Of a DNA stretch of 64,000 nucleotides, positions 19,434 through 28,392 are shown one piece after another. A program made the translations under genes and the position numbers. The DNA lies in NCBI RefSeq assembly GCF_000014005.1, contig NC_008009.1:1364001-1428000 (forward strand). The letters run 5' to 3'. Under the pieces are notes generated by a model. The model ran no database searches. It saw only the letters and a list, made by a program, of their open reading frames with translations, and was not told the DNA's origin. The DNA comes from Candidatus Koribacter versatilis Ellin345. Lineage in GTDB: Bacteria > Acidobacteriota > Terriglobia > Terriglobales > Acidobacteriaceae. Positions within the stretch are counted from its first letter, which is position 1, and each line of letters starts with the position of its first letter.

Positions 19434-19588
19434 GCAACGACAATACCGCGACGAACCGGCCCGCACACTCCCCAGACCAGCGTTAAACGTCACACAAGTA
19501 AGGGATGTATCCCCGAATGAGGGACATTACCGGGGACCGCTCGACATGAGTTACTTGCGTTCGGATCCACGCTCAATTGAGTTCGTGC

Positions 19589-20320
19589 TTACTTCGCCGG
19601 AGAGAAGTCGAAGCGCCGAAAGACGATCTCCCACTCGTGGAGCGGCGGCTGCTTGAAACTCCACAAGTTCATCCCGATCGGCAATGCGACATGCGGAACA
19701 TTGGTTCCGTCGTTCGTGAGCGTGTCGTGTTGCAGCACGTGCTCTGGTGGAGCGCTAATCGGAACGAAGCCGGCCATGATGTAGAAGTCGATTTTATCGG
19801 CGGTCCAGACGAAGCGCGCCGTCGTCTTTGCCGGACGATCGTTCACATAGAAATTGTGTTCCCACGCCGAGACGCCATTTGGTCGCCGATGTCCTGTCGG
19901 TGGATAGACCGTGAAATCGGCGTTGATCGGCTTTGGCTGGTTGTTGTTCCATGCCGAGAACTCAATGTCGATTTCCTCTTCGGCGTCGGCGCCGATCTTG
20001 TGAATGGGCCCGTATGAGAAGAGGCCGATGACTATCGTCGGATCCATGGCGTAGATCTGCGAGTTCTCGATCTCCCACTGGTAGGTTCCGAAGCTGAGAT
20101 CGTCGGTGGTAAACATCTCGGAGCCGGACCAGGCGTCGCCTTTCTTGACGATCCGCATGTGCAGGGCGCCGTCCTTGTCGATGGAAAGGTTGGCGGGGTC
20201 CGCGGCAATTACGCCGGCCATGTGGCCGGTGCTTGGTTTCCAGGTATGCCCCATCCATTGAAGGTTTTGAGCGGAGGCAAGGGAAGCGAAAAGAAGGAAT
20301 GCGAGCAAGTTTAGGCGCAT
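19589..20320 (-). CDS. Secreted GH16-like glycoside hydrolase (beta-glucanase type)
   Basis: The 243-residue protein has a signal peptide (LLAFLLFASLASA) and a concanavalin-like jelly roll. The GH16 catalytic motif E-x-D-x-E is seen as EIDIE at residues 116-120, following FGTYQWEIENSQIYAMDPTIVIGLFSY. GH16 enzymes cleave beta-1,3/1,4-glucans, xyloglucan or agar-type polymers. The substrate cannot be deduced. The remaining domain strands (ADFTVYPPT, KTTARFVWTADKIDFYI, LHEWEIVFRRFDF) are in the right order. It is alone, with an orphan terminator 130 bases upstream of its start. Confidence 0.8.
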   Translation of the reverse strand: MRLNLLAFLLFASLASAQNLQWMGHTWKPSTGHMAGVIAADPANLSIDKDGALHMRIVKKGDAWSGSEMFTTDDLSFGTYQWEIENSQIYAMDPTIVIGLFSYGPIHKIGADAEEEIDIEFSAWNNNQPKPINADFTVYPPTGHRRPNGVSAWEHNFYVNDRPAKTTARFVWTADKIDFYIMAGFVPISAPPEHVLQHDTLTNDGTNVPHVALPIGMNLWSFKQPPLHEWEIVFRRFDFSPAK

Positions 20321-20445
20321 GGCTTTTCCGCGGACATTCTACGCGTGTCGTCACGATTTTTCAGTCGGCGGGGTTCATCATTGTTCGCGGCAAAATAGAA
20401 TTAGTACTTCAACGATCGCACGACCAAAATAAATCCGGAAATGCA

Positions 20446-20476
20446 AAACCCCACACCCGATTCCCAGGTGTGGGGC
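20446..20476 (-). terminator. Orphan intrinsic terminator, minus strand
   Basis: CCCCACACC (20450-20458) and GGTGTGGGG (20468-20476) form a perfect 9-base stem. On the minus strand the stem is followed by TTTTGCATTT. No minus-strand gene ends upstream of it: the divergent interval 20477-20715 has no protein gene. It could end a small RNA, or attenuate the GH16-like gene. Confidence 0.75.
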
Positions 20477-20715
20477 CCCCGGAATTGTCAGACTGTGCAT
20501 GACCGGGGAATTCGCGGTTGCGACATCCGCGTGGGTTTCTCTTCCAGCGCTGAACGCTATCCCATCGTGGTGGAAGCTTTGTCATCGGTACGTCAGCGTT
20601 TTGCAACGAATGCGAGAAGAAGTGAACGAAATTCAGGGTTCTGGTCCCCGGGCGATAACGCAGGTTTTGACATCGTCAATGCGGAATCGGGTTGGCGCTG
20701 CGCATCTAACCGGGA

Positions 20716-21477
20716 ATGTTTCGAACTGTCGTAGCGGTGCTTTGGTTGGCGATGCTGAGCTATGGAAGCTCAGTTCCAGTACGCCATCACGAAGGCTTGG
20801 TGCACGGGTTCCTCACCCTACGCTCTCTGGATGGCACCCTCCTCGCCGACGGCGATCTCATCCAGAACGTACGTGGCGACAAAGTCACGAGTCGATTGGT
20901 TTTCCACTTTAAAGACGGATCTCTTTCCGACGAAGTCGCGGTCTTCTCCCAGCGCGGAACCTTTCATTTGCTGAGCGACCACGTGGTTCAAAAAGGGCCA
21001 GCATTTACGCATCCGCTCGACATGCGGATCAATGGTGCAACCGGCGACGTGGAAGTGCGCTACACCGAAGACGGAGCAGAGAAGTCCGCGCACGATCGCG
21101 TGAAGGCCACGGATGGCCTGGCAAACGGGATACTCCTGACCCTCTTGAAGAACCTCGCGCCGGATACGTCCGAGGCCAAGCTTAGCTACGTCGTCGCGAC
21201 GCCAAAGCCGCGTTTGGTGACGCTGCTTGTCTCCCGCAATGGCAAGGAACCCTTTCGCACAGGCGGAACTGAAAGGAGTGCAGCACACTTTCGGATCAAA
21301 ATTGACTTGGGTGGCATGACGGGACTGCTGGCTTCGGTATTCGGAAAAGAGCCGGCCGATCAGAACGTGTGGATCCTTGAAGGCGAGGCTCCGGCGTTCG
21401 TCAAATCGGAAAGTCAGATGACGCCGAATGGTCCGATGTGGCGCATTGAACTCACGAGTCCTTCGTGGGGAAAGTGA
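20716..21477 (+). CDS. Secreted protein of unknown function
   Basis: The 253-residue protein starts with a short hydrophobic signal (VVAVLWLAMLSYGSSVPV). The mature part is beta-rich: GFLTLRSLDGTLLADGDLIQ, VTSRLVFHFKDGSLSDEVAVFSQ, FHLLSDHVVQKGP. I do not recognise the family by name, though secreted beta-barrel-like proteins of this length are common in Acidobacteriota. The ATG at 20716 follows 'aaccggga', a weak ribosome site. A MOSC-domain gene begins 82 bases after it on the same strand. Confidence 0.7.
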   Translation: MFRTVVAVLWLAMLSYGSSVPVRHHEGLVHGFLTLRSLDGTLLADGDLIQNVRGDKVTSRLVFHFKDGSLSDEVAVFSQRGTFHLLSDHVVQKGPAFTHPLDMRINGATGDVEVRYTEDGAEKSAHDRVKATDGLANGILLTLLKNLAPDTSEAKLSYVVATPKPRLVTLLVSRNGKEPFRTGGTERSAAHFRIKIDLGGMTGLLASVFGKEPADQNVWILEGEAPAFVKSESQMTPNGPMWRIELTSPSWGK

Positions 21478-21559
21478 ACGGTTCGCTGAGCGATTCGCTC
21501 GATTCGCTGAAGTCTGGACGCCTGCTGCGGAGCTGCCATGTTACGGTCGCTCACGCGAC

Positions 21560-22291
21560 ATGCTCGTCGAAATCGGACAGGTCGAAGCGCTCTTCCGTTA
21601 CCCGGTGAAGTCCATGGCCGGCGAACGGCTTGAGTCCGCCGAACTCGGCTGGCATGGCTTCGAAGGCGACCGTCGTTTCGCGCTTCGTCGCGTGAACGAT
21701 CGGGGAGCATTTCCCTGGCTCACGGCTGGCAAACTGCCCGAACTCGTGCGTTATCTCCCAATGCGCGAAGGTGATGGCGTCGTTCCAACCCATGTGCGTA
21801 TGCCCGACGGCACACAGCTACCAATCTTCAGTGAAGAACTCGCAGCGGAGATCGAAGGTCGTTATGGCGCTCCCGTGCAAATGGTGCAGATGAAGCACGG
21901 CATCTTCGACGATGCGAGCATCTCGGTGATCGCCTCCGAGACCACTAACGAAGTTGCACGTCTCGCCGGACAAACTCCCGACGTTCGCCGGTTTCGTCCG
22001 AATATTGTTGTGCGGTTGCAACAACCAAGCGCCTTTCAAGAAGACGAATGGCTAGGCGGTGTCCTTGAATTCGGCGAGGAGGAAAATGCTCCCGCGATTG
22101 CCGTCACCATGCGCGACCTGCGCTGCGCGATGATCAACCTGGATCCAGACACAGCGAAGCCGGAGACGGCGTGGATGAAAGCCGCGGTGCGAGCGAACGG
22201 AAACAACGCCGGTGTCTATGGAACCGTGACGCGCATGGGCCGCATTAGCGTTGGCCAAGGAATCATCTTTCGCCCAGCGCGTCCGGTTTAG
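21560..22291 (+). CDS. MOSC-domain protein with N-terminal beta-barrel
   Basis: The 243-residue protein has the MOSC N-terminal barrel (EIGQVEALFRYPVKSMAGE, then GFEGDRRFALRRV) and a C-terminal MOSC domain (RFRPNIVVRLQ, DLRCAMINLDPDTAKPE with the conserved cysteine). MOSC proteins bind molybdenum cofactor or transfer sulfur; YcbX-like members reduce N-hydroxylated bases. The start at 21560 has no strong ribosome site, and the frame extends upstream across the end of the preceding gene. The true start may therefore be slightly different. It is convergent with the lipoprotein gene at 22320-23774. Confidence 0.88.
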   Translation: MLVEIGQVEALFRYPVKSMAGERLESAELGWHGFEGDRRFALRRVNDRGAFPWLTAGKLPELVRYLPMREGDGVVPTHVRMPDGTQLPIFSEELAAEIEGRYGAPVQMVQMKHGIFDDASISVIASETTNEVARLAGQTPDVRRFRPNIVVRLQQPSAFQEDEWLGGVLEFGEEENAPAIAVTMRDLRCAMINLDPDTAKPETAWMKAAVRANGNNAGVYGTVTRMGRISVGQGIIFRPARPV

Positions 22292-22319
22292 GCATATCGT
22301 TCCCGTTCGCTTTGGATCC

Positions 22320-23774
22320 CTAGAATTGCGGCGCTGTCGCTGGCAGGGAAGTGGAATCGATGCCCTCGCAAGCCAGGTTATCGATGCTCAGATTTCCCTG
22401 CGCATCCAACCGAACAGTCCAGATGGAATCGTAGTCTTCGTCATTCCACAAGGGCGCGTTTTGTGCCACTCCGTACGAGTACAGCAAAGCATTGATCGTC
22501 GGCGGAACGTGCTTGTGCTCCCACGCGACGAGCAAGACATGGTTCGAAAACGTTCCATTGGTGAAGAGATAGTTGCTTGCCTTCGTTGCCAATTGCGGCG
22601 CGTTTTGCGAAAACACTGCAACGCTCGATGCCAGGTTGTAGGGCAGATTGTTCGCGATGGCATATGGCTCTACCGTCATCGCAGGGCGAATGTAGGAGGA
22701 CGTGATGCTCTCGGGCGTGCCAGGTATGCCGATTGCAGGATCGATGGCGATTACCTGGTCCGGGTGGATCTTTCCGGCCAGCGCGTTCGGCAAGTCGAGC
22801 GCGCGCCATTGTCCCGCAGCCACGTAGTTGCCGTCATCCCAGTTGGCTGCAGGATGCGCCTCGGCGTGGCGAATCATGTACACCGTTTCATTCACGTTGG
22901 TGTTCGCAGGAACCACCGCGCCGCCGGCGCCGCCCACGGCACTTACGCTGTATGTCCCCTGGCAGCGTGCGCTCGCGATTTTGCCTGCCGGCAATGCGGG
23001 GTAACTTGTTCCCGGATGAAGGTCGGCGTTGTAACCGACAAGGGCCGCGGTTCCTGAAGGCGCAATTGAGATCGCATACACGTGGTCGGGGCCGCCATAA
23101 CTCGATGGCAGGGCAAGTCCGAAACCTTCCGATGCATTGATGTTCGACATCATCGCGCTGACCGTGTCCCAAGGCGCGGAAAAGACAAAGTATCCGGGGC
23201 TCTTGGCCGTGATCAGCGCTTCGACGAGTGCCTCGTTGGCGCCGTTCTGGTCGGTGAAGTCCAGACCTTGGCAACCTGGGCACGAGAAGACGGGCTGTGC
23301 GACATCGTTCGGTAATGCTGCGCTGTCAGCGTATGAAGCGAAGATCGGAAAGCTGTTCCCAGTGACCGGCGCTCCGCCGTTAATCGAAGTGCTGACCTGG
23401 TTGAGCATGGCGAACTGTTGGACGGCCATCAACGGCGCCATGTCGGGATACTTGTTCGTAGTTTGAAGATGGGTCATCGGCTCCAGGGCGTAGATCGCGG
23501 TGACCGCTTTCCCGCCGAGCACATTCTGCTTTAGATAGGTCCCAAGGAGCAGTGTCCGCTGTAACCCTTGACTGGTGAGATTTGCGGTGTCGTCGTTGAT
23601 GTCCTGCGTGCCGTGATGTTGCAGGTCTTCACTGGCCACGAAAATAAGATTTACGTTCTTTGCGCTCAGTGGAGTGGGGGCCGGATCGGGAGACGACGAT
23701 GTACCGCATCCGGCAAGCAGGACTAAAACAAACAACATGAAAACCACAACCAGGGAGCGGGAACTCTTCGTCAT
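22320..23774 (-). CDS. Lipoprotein with histidine-phosphatase-like C-terminal domain
   Basis: The 484-residue protein starts with a lipoprotein signal whose lipobox is LLAGC. The C-terminal half carries a histidine phosphatase core: ETVYMIRHAEAHP (RHG-type active-site motif with RHA), then LLVAWEHKHVPPTINALL with the second histidine. The N-terminal half (NLIFVASEDLQHHGTQDIN, TSQGLQRTLLLGTYL) looks like a second, degenerate copy without the RHG arginine. So it is probably a tandem protein with one active site, anchored in the outer or inner membrane. I chose the ATG at 23774, which has an AGAGG site 10 bases upstream. The substrate is unknown. Confidence 0.7.
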   Translation of the reverse strand: MTKSSRSLVVVFMLFVLVLLAGCGTSSSPDPAPTPLSAKNVNLIFVASEDLQHHGTQDINDDTANLTSQGLQRTLLLGTYLKQNVLGGKAVTAIYALEPMTHLQTTNKYPDMAPLMAVQQFAMLNQVSTSINGGAPVTGNSFPIFASYADSAALPNDVAQPVFSCPGCQGLDFTDQNGANEALVEALITAKSPGYFVFSAPWDTVSAMMSNINASEGFGLALPSSYGGPDHVYAISIAPSGTAALVGYNADLHPGTSYPALPAGKIASARCQGTYSVSAVGGAGGAVVPANTNVNETVYMIRHAEAHPAANWDDGNYVAAGQWRALDLPNALAGKIHPDQVIAIDPAIGIPGTPESITSSYIRPAMTVEPYAIANNLPYNLASSVAVFSQNAPQLATKASNYLFTNGTFSNHVLLVAWEHKHVPPTINALLYSYGVAQNAPLWNDEDYDSIWTVRLDAQGNLSIDNLACEGIDSTSLPATAPQF

Positions 23775-24093
23775 GGAACGTTTTCCTCTCGAGCCGCCAC
23801 AAGGCAAGCTCATGTTCTGGGCTCGACATCGGCTGCAGTCCTGGAGAGTGTGAGAGCAAGCTCCGAGATATGTCGGTCCTTTTCCTTATTTGGGCGTCAC
23901 TCCATCAAGAAAGTTCACTTCCGCAAATACGATCTCAGCGCGCTTCTGGCGCTATTTCGCGAGATTGTTTGTTGGCACTGGTTTGAAATCCGGAGTACAC
24001 TCTTCCGGCCATCCCCTTTCGTTCCGACCCCTAAGAGCGGCTCTCGTTGTCGTTTTGCCCGGCTCAAAAATCTATTCACTTCAGGAGCAGGTT
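23775..24093. other. Divergent intergenic region
   Basis: About 320 bases between the lipoprotein gene and the large repeat-protein gene. It must hold both promoters. I see no repeat, terminator or extra gene. An AGGAG ribosome site for the next gene is at its right end. Confidence 0.5.
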
Positions 24094-26301
24094 ATGCGTC
24101 TCAAGCTTGCCGCGTTGTGTTCCCTACTCGTGCTGTCTCTTCCCGCGTTCGCCCAGCAGCCCGCCGCCGATCCTGCGGCATTGGCATCGACGGTACCGAA
24201 CGTGATCCGATATAGCGGGACCCTGCCGCACAGTGCCGGCAAGACCGTTGGCATTACCTTCACCCTGCACAAGAACCAAACCGATCAGGCGTCTCTCTGG
24301 ATGGAGACCCAGAACGTGATTGTGGACGCTACGGGTAAGTACAGCGTGCTCCTTGGTGCGACCAAGTCCACTGGCATGCCTGCGAACCTGTTTGCCACCG
24401 GAGAAGCGCGTTGGCTTGCCGTGCATGTGGATGGCGAATCCGATGCTCGCGTCCTGCTCGTCAGCGTTCCGTACGCGATGAAAGCTGCGGAAGCCGAAAC
24501 CCTCGGCGGTCACGCGCTCAGCGAATTCATCACCGCCGATAAGCTAAGCGCCGCGGTGCGCGAGGAATTGAAGCTCTCGCCATCGCAAGGATCGTTCAAC
24601 GTGAAGAACGGCTCCGGCGCCAAGACGAACGTTGTCACCAATACGGCCACGAATTTTGCGGACAACAACGCCAACCAGGTTGTGCTGGTGACGCAGAGCG
24701 GTACCGGCTCCGGACTGGTCGCCAACGCGGCATCCGGCAGCGGATTGATCGGAACCTCCGGCGGAGCGGCTGGCTTTGGAGTGAGTGGCTCCAACACCGC
24801 GGTTACCGGTGTTCCCGTCGGTGTACGTGGAACAACGGTCGCGGACAGCGGTATTTCCATCTACGGTACCGCGAGTGGAACCGGAGGCAGTGCGACTGGT
24901 GTGAAGGGCATTACGGCGGCTCCCGCCGGTTACGGTGTATTCGGACAGAACACGGCGACCACCGGCCCGGCCGTTGGTTTCCGCGGCACGACCGCGTCTA
25001 CAGCGGGTATCGGCATTTACGGTACGGCCACTTCCGCTACCGGCACTACTACCGGTATTCGCGCGAACGTCGCGAGTCCGAATGGCGTTGCGGCAGTGTT
25101 CCAGAACAGCGGCAGTGGGCAATTGCTCAGCGGACAAAGCGGCGCGTCGAACACGGAGGTATTCAGCGTGAGTGGCGGGGGCGACGTTGCCGCGAACTCG
25201 TTGAACCTGCCGGCAACTTCGGCGACCACCGGTTTCCTTGCAATCGGAGGTCTTAAGGTCATGCTGGCTCCGGGAATTTCGGGAACCAACAACTTCTTCG
25301 CAGGACAGGGTGCCGGGAACCCGACGGTGAGTGGAAGCTACAATGCCGGTTTCGGTGCGTTGTCGGCGTCCAATCTCTCGTCGGGAATATTCAACACCGC
25401 GATCGGCTACGGCGCACTCTACAACATCACCACCGGAACGGATAATACCGCCGTGGGTGTTGAGGCTGGGTACCCGGGCGAGGTTACTGGGAGTGGCAAC
25501 ACTTACGTGGGCGCAGTAGCCGGCCCGTCAGTAGATGGCTTGTTCAGGTCTACTGCACTCGGCATCTTTGCCAAGGTTGGCAAATCGCACGCCATCGTGC
25601 TCGGCGACTCAACCGACGCTGCGCTCACGTTGGGAATCGGAACCCCGACTCCAAGCAGTACGCTGTCGTTCAACGGTGACCGGATCACCTCTATCGCGCC
25701 GGAACGGAGCAGTGGGTCCAACCCCGGCCAGCAACTCGGGCTCTCGGGCGGCAGCGCGGCGGTGGGATCTACCGACATTGCTGGTGGAGACCTGGTGCTG
25801 GCGGCAGGTTATGGTACAGGCCTTGGGTCTGGAGGCAATCTCCGCGAGCAGACTGGTAGCTCGGCGGCATTAAGCGGCACAGCGGACGGTCTGCTGGTGG
25901 ACCGCCGTATCGTGGTGGCGCACGGCAAGCAGTTGACCCTCTCTTCTCCCGGTTTCACCTCGCTCATGTCCATCCACCTCGTCGGTACGAACACGGCGGG
26001 TGGGCGTATCTACTACACGATCCGCGCAACCGACGGCGGTTCGCAGATCGCGACCGAAGAAGGCGTGATCCAGTATCTCGCCACGGCGAACTCCATCACC
26101 TGTACGGTCCAGACCACCGACAAGCTGCACTTGGGGACGGTGAACTCAGGATGCACTCCTGGATTCTTCAATCCCGGGAGTCAACCAGGTGTCAGCATCT
26201 TCGACAACGTGAGTTTCTCGTCGCCCGCGCCGATCGTGGTGCACGAGATCTATTTCACAATCGACAACGAGTCGGGATCGTCGATCCGACTGGAACCGTA
26301 G
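24094..26301 (+). CDS. Large secreted Gly/Ala/Thr-rich repeat protein
   Basis: The 735-residue protein has a signal peptide (LKLAALCSLLVLSLPAFA), a first domain of about 150 residues (IRYSGTLPHSAGKTVGITFTLHKNQ, then VPYAMKAAEAETLGG), and a long middle with repeats of the kind 'GVRGTT...SGISIYGTASGTGGSATGVKG' and 'FGQNTATTGPAVGFRG', followed by a 'GNTAVGVEAGYPGEVTGSGNTYVGA'-like stretch. This last pattern recalls trimeric autotransporter head and phage tail-fibre repeats. Expected to be exported or on the cell surface. An AGGAG site is 7 bases before the ATG. A strong terminator ends it at 26321-26345. Confidence 0.75.
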   Translation: MRLKLAALCSLLVLSLPAFAQQPAADPAALASTVPNVIRYSGTLPHSAGKTVGITFTLHKNQTDQASLWMETQNVIVDATGKYSVLLGATKSTGMPANLFATGEARWLAVHVDGESDARVLLVSVPYAMKAAEAETLGGHALSEFITADKLSAAVREELKLSPSQGSFNVKNGSGAKTNVVTNTATNFADNNANQVVLVTQSGTGSGLVANAASGSGLIGTSGGAAGFGVSGSNTAVTGVPVGVRGTTVADSGISIYGTASGTGGSATGVKGITAAPAGYGVFGQNTATTGPAVGFRGTTASTAGIGIYGTATSATGTTTGIRANVASPNGVAAVFQNSGSGQLLSGQSGASNTEVFSVSGGGDVAANSLNLPATSATTGFLAIGGLKVMLAPGISGTNNFFAGQGAGNPTVSGSYNAGFGALSASNLSSGIFNTAIGYGALYNITTGTDNTAVGVEAGYPGEVTGSGNTYVGAVAGPSVDGLFRSTALGIFAKVGKSHAIVLGDSTDAALTLGIGTPTPSSTLSFNGDRITSIAPERSSGSNPGQQLGLSGGSAAVGSTDIAGGDLVLAAGYGTGLGSGGNLREQTGSSAALSGTADGLLVDRRIVVAHGKQLTLSSPGFTSLMSIHLVGTNTAGGRIYYTIRATDGGSQIATEEGVIQYLATANSITCTVQTTDKLHLGTVNSGCTPGFFNPGSQPGVSIFDNVSFSSPAPIVVHEIYFTIDNESGSSIRLEP

Positions 26302-26320
26302 GAAAGAACGTTCAGTAGAA

Positions 26321-26345
26321 AGGGCGGCTTCGGCCGCCCTTTTTA
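26321..26345 (+). terminator. Intrinsic terminator of the large repeat-protein gene
   Basis: AGGGCGGC-TTCG-GCCGCCCT, an 8-base stem with a UUCG tetraloop, is followed by TTTTTA. It begins 20 bases after the stop codon. The stop codon of the tiny convergent gene at 26343-26447 overlaps its T tract. Confidence 0.93.
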
Positions 26346-26447
26346 TGCTTTCTCTTTCTTTACCAATTCCCGGATGCGCTTGCGTAGGGCGATGCGCTTT
26401 TTTCGAATGCGATGCGACCTGGCTTTATCGCCATTGATTTTCGACAT
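26343..26447 (-). CDS. Conserved-looking 34-residue basic protein
   Basis: This very small gene encodes a strongly basic peptide, starting MSKINGDKARSHRIRKKR and ending with two more arginine/lysine-rich helices. The pattern 'M-S-K-I-N-G-D-K-x-R' at the start is one I associate with tiny acidobacterial proteins, probably RNA- or ribosome-binding, but I cannot verify this. A GGGAGA ribosome site is 6 bases ahead of the ATG. The stop overlaps the terminator of the convergent gene. The basic composition suggests nucleic-acid binding; no function is known to me. Confidence 0.75.
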   Translation of the reverse strand: MSKINGDKARSHRIRKKRIALRKRIRELVKKEKA

Positions 26448-26498
26448 GGTGGCTCTCCCTCGATCTCAATTGAGTGCTTCGCGATCATAGCCCATCCG

Positions 26499-27377
26499 TT
26501 ACATCTCCGTGGCAACCTTCCGGGCGAGTGGGCTGACTTCCTTCGTCGTGCAGGGGCAGGTGCTGTACATGAGGCGCAGCAGGCGGTTGCCTTTGCGCGC
26601 GGTAATCATGATGTCGCCGGCCACGAACGCTTCATCGCCAATACCGGGCAACTGCTCGGAACCGGGGAAGCGTCCGATCACGCCTCTCTCGAGACGCATC
26701 TGCTCCACTCCGTTTTCAGCGAGGCCAACGACGAGCACGGGAGCGTTGCCGTTGGCGTCGGAAGTAGGCTCGTGACCTTCTGTGGTTTGCGATTTGAAGA
26801 TCGTGCCCGCGAAATTCTGGATCATGTTTTGCTGCTGGGCGTCCGCCCCCTTGCCGCCGCCGATCGCTGCGATGTGTTTGGCGGTGAGGTCGGCGGTGTT
26901 GCCATGCACGAGGTACGAACAGCTATCGCCCTCTGACTTGGTACCGACGACCGTGACGTTCAGTGCGCGACTCACCTCGTCCTTGCTGAGAAAACGGCAA
27001 ACGTCGCCGAATGCGGGCGACGAATTTGCGGAAGTCGAAGAGGAGTGGGAGTGCGTGTCCGACAGCATGCCCCCCGTGACCTCGTTGACCTTTTGTTTCA
27101 CGCGGTGGGCTACGTAGATGGCGCCTACCACCCCGGCTGCTCCGACCAAGACCACGACCACGAAGAACGCGATCGCTACCTTGGCCAGCGTGCTCATCCC
27201 TTTGTGCGGCGCAGGCGGAGCGGGAGTGTAGGTCGCAACCGGAGCGGGCGCAGGTGCCGGAGCAGCAGCCGCCTGGACGGGAGGCGGCACTGGTTGACCG
27301 CCGAGGTTCGCGCCACACTTCGCACAGAACGCTGCGCCGGAACTCGGCGTCCCACACTTGGTACAGAAGTTTGCCAT
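26499..27377 (-). CDS. Zinc-ribbon, single-pass membrane protein
   Basis: The 292-residue protein opens with a four-cysteine zinc ribbon (FCTKCGTPSSGAAFCAKCG), followed by a proline/alanine linker (about 30-65), one transmembrane helix (VAIAFFVVVVLVGAAGVVGA) and an extracytoplasmic domain with two cysteines (DVCRFLSKDEVSRAL, DSCSYLV). The C-terminal domain resembles DUF3558-type or small secreted sensor domains only in outline. The ATG at 27377 begins directly at the ribbon. Function is unknown. It is divergent from the methyltransferase gene. Confidence 0.75.
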   Translation of the reverse strand: MANFCTKCGTPSSGAAFCAKCGANLGGQPVPPPVQAAAAPAPAPAPVATYTPAPPAPHKGMSTLAKVAIAFFVVVVLVGAAGVVGAIYVAHRVKQKVNEVTGGMLSDTHSHSSSTSANSSPAFGDVCRFLSKDEVSRALNVTVVGTKSEGDSCSYLVHGNTADLTAKHIAAIGGGKGADAQQQNMIQNFAGTIFKSQTTEGHEPTSDANGNAPVLVVGLAENGVEQMRLERGVIGRFPGSEQLPGIGDEAFVAGDIMITARKGNRLLRLMYSTCPCTTKEVSPLARKVATEM

Positions 27378-27484
27378 GATCAGCCCCCAACTGCGCCGGG
27401 AGAACCCGGGAGAGGCCGCAATCTTTACCACACTTCGCTGGTAGCTCGCAAACCGAGATTGTTCTAACCTGCAACGGGGGATTC

Positions 27485-28162
27485 TTGCCTGTGCACCTTC
27501 TGTTGATCGTCAAAGTTGTCGCGATGGTGGGGTTGATCGCCTGGCTGCTTCGGCAATTTCGCAAGCCGAGCGGGTGGTTGGGGCGTGGCATCGCGCGCTC
27601 CATGAACGTGAGTCACGGCCAGATGACGGACTGGGGGCTGCAACAGGTCGCGGTGGCGCGCGATGCCGCCATTCTCGACGTGGGGTGTGGGGGCGGCGAG
27701 ACGGTGCGGAAGCTTGCCGAGATGGCGCCGGCGGGAAGCGTGGTGGGAGTGGATTTGTCGGCCGCCAGCGTGGCCGTGGCGCGGAAAACGAACGCGGCGC
27801 AGGTTGCGGCGGGACGCGTCCGGATCGAAGAGGGCTCGGTGGCGGCGCTCCCATTCGTAGACGCCTCGTTCGATGTGGTGACGGCGGTGGAGACGCACTA
27901 CTACTGGCCGGACCTGCCGGCCAACGTCCGCGAGATTAGAAGGGTGCTGAAGCCGGGCGGTTCGTTTGCGCTGATCGCGGAAGCCTATCGCGGAGGACCG
28001 CTTGGCCTGCTTTACGCGGTGGTGATGCCGCTGCTCGGGGGCAAACTCCTCTCGGACAAAGAGCACCGCGATCTGCTCGTCCAGGCTGGGTTCGTCGATG
28101 TGGCGACGCACCATCAGAAGGGCACGAACTGGATCTGCGCGGTGGGGAAGCGAGAGCCGTAA
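27485..28162 (+). CDS. Class I SAM-dependent methyltransferase with N-terminal membrane anchor
   Basis: The 225-residue protein has an N-terminal hydrophobic helix (VHLLLIVKVVAMVGLIAWLL) and a class I methyltransferase fold: motif I ILDVGCGGGETV, acidic loop VVGVDLS, then FDVVTAVETHYYWPDL and VLKPGGSFALIAEAY. The anchor suggests a membrane-near substrate such as a lipid or quinone. The start is either TTG at 27485 or GTG at 27491 six bases later; a GGGGGA stretch suits the GTG better. The substrate is unknown. Confidence 0.85.
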   Translation: MPVHLLLIVKVVAMVGLIAWLLRQFRKPSGWLGRGIARSMNVSHGQMTDWGLQQVAVARDAAILDVGCGGGETVRKLAEMAPAGSVVGVDLSAASVAVARKTNAAQVAAGRVRIEEGSVAALPFVDASFDVVTAVETHYYWPDLPANVREIRRVLKPGGSFALIAEAYRGGPLGLLYAVVMPLLGGKLLSDKEHRDLLVQAGFVDVATHHQKGTNWICAVGKREP

Positions 28163-28173
28163 GACAAAACCTT

Positions 28174-28203
28174 CACCACGAAGGGCACGGAGGAAACGAA
28201 GGG
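28174..28203. repeat. Dispersed 'CACGAAGGGCACGGAGG' repeat (family C, copy 2)
   Basis: Matches the copies at 3754-3772 and 30050-30078. It begins 12 bases after the methyltransferase stop codon, inside a 230-base gap that holds no gene. Confidence 0.65.
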
Positions 28204-28392
28204 TCAGAGCGGCTGGCTACGACTCTGCGGATTCGACTCGATACGTTCGTCCAATGGATTCGTTGGGGCACTTCTGGTTTACTCGGGGCACTGTCAACTG
28301 CTGCCCGAGGGCGCGTTTTCGGTCCTTGAACCGATGATCCCGCGGCTTGAATCCAATCCTGCAACGCTTCGCAAAAAATCAAGGAGACAATT

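Noticed and set aside
24700-25100. Regular repeats in the DNA of the large secreted protein, possibly a CRISPR-like array
   Set aside because: The repeats follow codon boundaries and encode glycine/alanine/threonine units. Spacing is irregular and there are no cas genes in the window.
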